Assembly: GCA_023441125.1 (NCBI GenBank)
Contig: JAEZQV010000199.1
Span: forward strand, 1-7,404
Source of the DNA: Bacillota bacterium
Lineage (GTDB): Bacteria; Bacillota_C; Negativicutes; Sporomusales; Sporomusaceae
Length of the DNA stretch: 7,404 nucleotides
Direction: 5' to 3'
Every line of letters begins with the position of its first letter. Position 1 is the stretch's first letter. Positions 4,510 to 7,404 of this stretch are shown in pieces. Both the position numbers and the translations under genes were made by a program. The notes beneath the pieces are model-generated. The model did not search any database and was not told the DNA's origin. It was given only the letters and a program-made list of their open reading frames with translations.

Positions 4510-5127
4510 TCACCCGCAGCTTTGCTTTTTGATGGTCAACTTTACACCTTCCGTCATTTTCTCAGCCTGGCAGTCCAGCCGCCCACAGGCCCATTCGGCT
4601 TCCAGCCAGGGAGGAATGTGACTGCAGAGGACCTCAAGCATATAAAAGTTCTTCGTAAGCAGTGGCTGCAAAATCTGTTTGGAGGTTAGACCACTGCCAC
4701 TTTGCTGAATATCTTTGAGCGATACCTGGTAGCAGCCCGGTCCGGTTTCAACGACAGCAGGCGCGACCAGTTTAACGGCTGCCGGCTGCCGGGCCGCAAG
4801 CTCCTCCTGCACCAGCACATATTCCAAAAACTCTGGTGGCCGGCCGGCAAATTCCCAGATGCTGAAGCCGGCCTGCTCTAATTCTTTATACAACAGCCCC
4901 GTCACCGTGCAGGCAACAAAAACCCGGCAATTGCCAAGTTCTGCGATCATAGCCGTCAATTGCCGGCGCACTCCCGGCATGCCGCCGGAGTGATCCAGAC
5001 AAAACGGCAGTTCCTGTACTGTGTGCCACTTCCCCTGATTGCGGCGGTAAACAAAGATCTTTCCCGGCTCTTCCAGGCTGACGGTACTACCCTCCTCACC
5101 CAAAAACACCGCTATTTCACGCGCCAT
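4510..5127 (-). CDS. anfO: AnfO-family nitrogenase accessory protein
   Basis: The 205-residue product matches the AnfO family, first described from the iron-only nitrogenase (anf) cluster of Azotobacter and also seen in nif clusters of anaerobes. Recognised pattern: N-terminal 'EIAVFLGEEGSTVSLEEPGKIFVYRRNQGKW' (4-34); 'CRVFVACTVTGLLYKELEQAGFSIWEFAG' (67-95) and 'EFLEYVL' (99-105); then 'SKQILQPLLTKNFYMLEVLCSHIPPWLE' (149-176), the most typical stretch. Cysteines at 43, 67, 73, 132, 168, 181, 186 and 204 form no obvious cluster motif. There is no signal or membrane segment. The biochemical role is not established; placement between nifB and nifV fits cofactor biosynthesis (inference). The ATG is set by AAGGAGG at 7 nt. 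The gene starts 18 nt after nifB and stops 5 nt before nifV-omega. Confidence 0.85.
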   Translation of the reverse strand: MAREIAVFLGEEGSTVSLEEPGKIFVYRRNQGKWHTVQELPFCLDHSGGMPGVRRQLTAMIAELGNCRVFVACTVTGLLYKELEQAGFSIWEFAGRPPEFLEYVLVQEELAARQPAAVKLVAPAVVETGPGCYQVSLKDIQQSGSGLTSKQILQPLLTKNFYMLEVLCSHIPPWLEAEWACGRLDCQAEKMTEGVKLTIKKQSCG

Positions 5128-5145
5128 GGCATTTCCTCCTTCGCC

Positions 5146-6387
5146 TTATACGGCAGCAGCTCTTAATTCCAGTTGTTTCATGGTATATAACAGACCGCTG
5201 TCTACGGTATAGCAATACTCCACCGACATGATGCCCCGCTTTAGCAGCCGTTTCTGGGCTTGGTAACCAATTCGCATGGTTAATACGGCATCACAGTCCG
5301 CCAGCGCGGCCAGAATGGCTTCCCGCCGTTTGTCTTCCGTATCGCACTCGGCGTTGCCGGCGCAGTATTTCTCCAGACGGCGTGATTCCAAAAGTTCATA
5401 GCGGGTACCGTTTACCTGATAAATTAAAAACTCCTCCGCCTGGCCGAAATGCAAATCCACCAGCTTGCCGTATTTGCTGGTCACAGCTACCTTATGATGA
5501 GCAACAAACGGCACCGGCTTGTGCTCCACCGGCTCAACCTGCTGGGCACAGCTTCTAAATTCAGGCGAACGGTCTTCCCCTAAGAGGCCGATGGCGTCGG
5601 CCCGGCACTGCCGGCAGTGGCTCATTTGTTTTAAGTCACTGGCACAGGCTGTACGGACAGCCGTTACATCCCGCATATTGGTTTGCGGCAAACCGGAAAA
5701 TACGCTGCCCGGAGCCGGAATAAACGGCATAATATTCGTCATCGTGGCTCCAAGCTGTTTTACCCGCTTGACGACGTCCGGCACATGCCAGTCATTAACC
5801 ATTTTGATCATGACAATATTTACTTTGATTTTGACGCCATGGCCCGACAGGTACATAAGCCCTTCCTGTTGATTATTGAGCAGGATTTCCGAGCCTTCGG
5901 CCCCGGTATAGCGTTTGCCCTGATAGTTGATGCTGCCGTATATCTGGGCGCCAACCGCGGGATCGGTGCAATTGACGGTCACCGTTACATGCCTTATGCC
6001 CAATTTAACCAGTTCAGGAGCGTATTCGGGCAACAGCAGGCCATTGGTCGACAAGCAAATCAGGGCATCGGCATCCGCCTGTTTGATGAGTTCAATCGTC
6101 TCCCGGGTATCTTCCCAGTTGGCCAGTGCATCGCCCGGACCGGCAATACCCACGACGCTGAGGTTAGGCAGCTGCGCTTTTACCCGTTCAAACTTTAAGA
6201 GTGCTTCGGCCGGCGATAGCACCTCACTGGTTACCCCCGGGCGGCTTTCGTTCGCGCAGTCGAACTTGCGGCTGCAGTAATTGCAGCTGATGTTGCAGCG
6301 CGGGGCTACCGGCAGATGCATCCGGGCGTATTGGTGCTGAGCATGGGCGGAAAAACATGGATGTTTATCGGTTAGCACGCTCGACAT
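5146..6387 (-). CDS. nifB: NifB, FeMo-cofactor biosynthesis radical SAM enzyme with NifX-like C-terminal domain
   Basis: NifB fuses [4Fe-4S] units and adds carbide and a sulphur to make NifB-co, the precursor of all nitrogenase cofactors, using S-adenosylmethionine. The 413 residues show the NifB-specific 'KHPCFSAHAQHQYARMHLPV' opening (His9, Cys11), the radical SAM triad CNISCNYC (Cys31, 35, 38) with 'SRKFDCANESRPGV', then 'VGIAGPGDALAN' (79-90), 'CLSTNGLLLP' (111-120), 'VTVTVN' (134-139) and 'NIMPFIPAPGSVF' (218-230). The C-terminal cluster ligand site 'HCRQCRADAIGLLGED' (257-272) follows. Residues about 298-405 form a NifX/NafY-type cofactor-binding domain ('VAVTSKYGKLVDLHFGQAEEFLIYQV'), as in many full-length NifB. 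The ATG lies inside the end of nifN (23-nt overlap, different frame), with GGAAAGGGGG about 10 nt before it, so translation is probably coupled to nifN. Confidence 0.97.
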   Translation of the reverse strand: MSSVLTDKHPCFSAHAQHQYARMHLPVAPRCNISCNYCSRKFDCANESRPGVTSEVLSPAEALLKFERVKAQLPNLSVVGIAGPGDALANWEDTRETIELIKQADADALICLSTNGLLLPEYAPELVKLGIRHVTVTVNCTDPAVGAQIYGSINYQGKRYTGAEGSEILLNNQQEGLMYLSGHGVKIKVNIVMIKMVNDWHVPDVVKRVKQLGATMTNIMPFIPAPGSVFSGLPQTNMRDVTAVRTACASDLKQMSHCRQCRADAIGLLGEDRSPEFRSCAQQVEPVEHKPVPFVAHHKVAVTSKYGKLVDLHFGQAEEFLIYQVNGTRYELLESRRLEKYCAGNAECDTEDKRREAILAALADCDAVLTMRIGYQAQKRLLKRGIMSVEYCYTVDSGLLYTMKQLELRAAAV

Positions 6388-7404
6388 AGAGCGGCCACCC
6401 CCTTTCCTGAGGTTCAGTTTGTGATTGAACGAAATATTTATCGTACATGTCTTGCCGGTAGTTTTTATATTTGTTTTCCAGCAAAGTATTGGTTACCCGG
6501 TCCAAAAAGAGCGTCGTACCGGTATAGCCCACCGACAGCAGCCGCTGTCCCCCTACCCGGTCATGAATAGGGAAACCCAGCCGGACTAAAGGAATGCCGT
6601 CGCGTTCGGTAAGAAACCGGCCGTCGGAATGACCAATGGCAATATTGGCCCCGCCCGCCAGGGCCTGCTGCTGGACCAAACTAAAATCCGGGTCCGGCAG
6701 CACAACGGTTTCCAGTGTCAGTTCATTCCGGGGCAGCAGCTTAGCGACCAGACCGCTTTTGTCCCCGGTTACCACCACCGGCCGGATACCATTTTCCAGG
6801 CAGGTCCGGGCTACGGCATAGGTCAGCTCGGGATCGCCAAAAATGGCGCTGCGCCCGAAAAAGTTATATTTGTGCGAGTCAATCATGGCGTCTAAGAGCC
6901 GCCCGCGTTCGGTCTCTATGGCAGCAGGCCGCTTTTTGCCGCTGATGGTCTCCAGCGTGGCCATAAAGACATCGGTATTTTCAATACCGATTGGAATAGG
7001 CACCGGGTAGAGCGGCACCCCGAAGGTATCCTGCAGGTATTTTCCCGGTGAAAGACTGCCGGGAACGGTAACCCCCAGCTCAATCGTCGCCGGCGCGCCG
7101 CCCATCCGGACGATGTCGGCCAGCGGCGTTCCTTCTGCCGACAATTTGCTGTAACTGTTGGCCAGGTAAGGGCGGTCCAGGGTGTCCGAGATATCCGGAC
7201 ACAGGGTATAGTCCATATCCATGGCCGTGAGCAGGCGCTTGAGTTCGCGAATATCCGCCGGACTGATATTAGGCACAATCACATTGACTTTGTCATGCCG
7301 TTCGGCTGCCGTGGCCATTGTTTCCACCAGTTTTCTCACCGTCAGCCAGTAGCCCTCACTGTGGCTGCCGCCGTAACCGGGGGTATTGGCCGTAATAATA
7401 GGTG
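6365..7404 (-). CDS. nifN: NifN, FeMo-cofactor assembly scaffold subunit (5' end cut by window edge)
   Basis: The frame runs open to the window edge; 345 residues are visible, the C-terminal three quarters of a NifN of about 440. The GTG at 7339 is internal, since the frame continues upstream with '...TPGYGGSHSEGYWLTV'. It belongs to the nitrogenase component-1 beta-like (NifK/NifN) family: 'TPGYGGSHSEGY', 'FGVPLYPVPIPIGIENTDVFMATLETISGK', 'ERGRLLDAMIDSHKYNFFGRSAIFGDPELTYAVARTCLENGIRPVVVTGD', and a short tail after 'HDRVGGQRLLSVGYTGTTLFLDRVTNTLL'. NifN is preferred to NifK because nifB follows directly and the C-terminus is short; NifK or an AnfK/VnfN-type homologue is less likely. NifEN receives NifB-co and matures it with Mo and homocitrate. 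In C. pasteurianum nifN and nifB are fused; here they are separate frames overlapping by 23 nt. Confidence 0.9.
   Translation of the reverse strand, partial: PIITANTPGYGGSHSEGYWLTVRKLVETMATAAERHDKVNVIVPNISPADIRELKRLLTAMDMDYTLCPDISDTLDRPYLANSYSKLSAEGTPLADIVRMGGAPATIELGVTVPGSLSPGKYLQDTFGVPLYPVPIPIGIENTDVFMATLETISGKKRPAAIETERGRLLDAMIDSHKYNFFGRSAIFGDPELTYAVARTCLENGIRPVVVTGDKSGLVAKLLPRNELTLETVVLPDPDFSLVQQQALAGGANIAIGHSDGRFLTERDGIPLVRLGFPIHDRVGGQRLLSVGYTGTTLFLDRVTNTLLENKYKNYRQDMYDKYFVQSQTEPQERGWPLYVERANR

Noticed and set aside
7337..7339. GTG as the start of the nifN-like protein
   Set aside because: The frame continues upstream to the window edge with family-typical residues (TPGYGGSHSEGY), so it is an internal Val codon.

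Overview
The window looks like chromosomal DNA of an anaerobic, nitrogen-fixing, probably spore-forming Firmicute. A GC-rich genome with a Clostridium pasteurianum-style split nifV and a spore-coat-like Sm-fold protein would fit the Negativicutes (Sporomusa/Pelosinus relatives), but the taxon is inferred from gene content and style only.

Right part (about 2578-7404, minus strand): the distal end of a nif operon for nitrogenase FeMo-cofactor synthesis. Transcription runs right to left through nifN (5' end cut by the window edge), nifB (radical-SAM NifB with a C-terminal NifX-like domain), an anfO-family accessory gene, nifV-omega and nifV-alpha. All junctions are tight (23-bp overlap, 18-, 5- and 13-nt gaps), so the five genes are almost certainly co-transcribed; the promoter lies outside the window. 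NifB makes the Fe-S core (NifB-co), NifN (with NifE) is the scaffold on which it matures, and the two NifV subunits supply homocitrate. The AnfO role is unclear. The two NifV polypeptides show reciprocal loss of motifs: one has the catalytic barrel, the other a decayed barrel plus the C-terminal domain.

Middle (about 1865-2671): a plus-strand unit of two small unrecognised genes converges on nifV-alpha. The first encodes a 56-residue Cys-rich protein, the second a 53-residue basic protein. Its stop codon overlaps that of nifV-alpha, and its Rho-independent terminator lies inside the nifV-alpha coding region. The 360-nt stretch 1865-2224 has no gene. It holds a minus-strand extended -10 promoter, a large GC-rich palindromic element (1923-2078), a hairpin with an A7 tract that would terminate minus-strand transcripts, and a candidate promoter and 15-bp dyad for the small-gene unit.

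Left part (1-1864, minus strand): a probable two-gene operon of an uncharacterised 178-residue protein and a LUD-domain protein, closed by a clear terminator. Beyond it lie an Sm-like (DUF2642/YuzF-type) protein with a Cys-rich tail and the first 17 codons of a further gene that opens in a similar way. No tRNA, rRNA, CRISPR array or transposase was seen.
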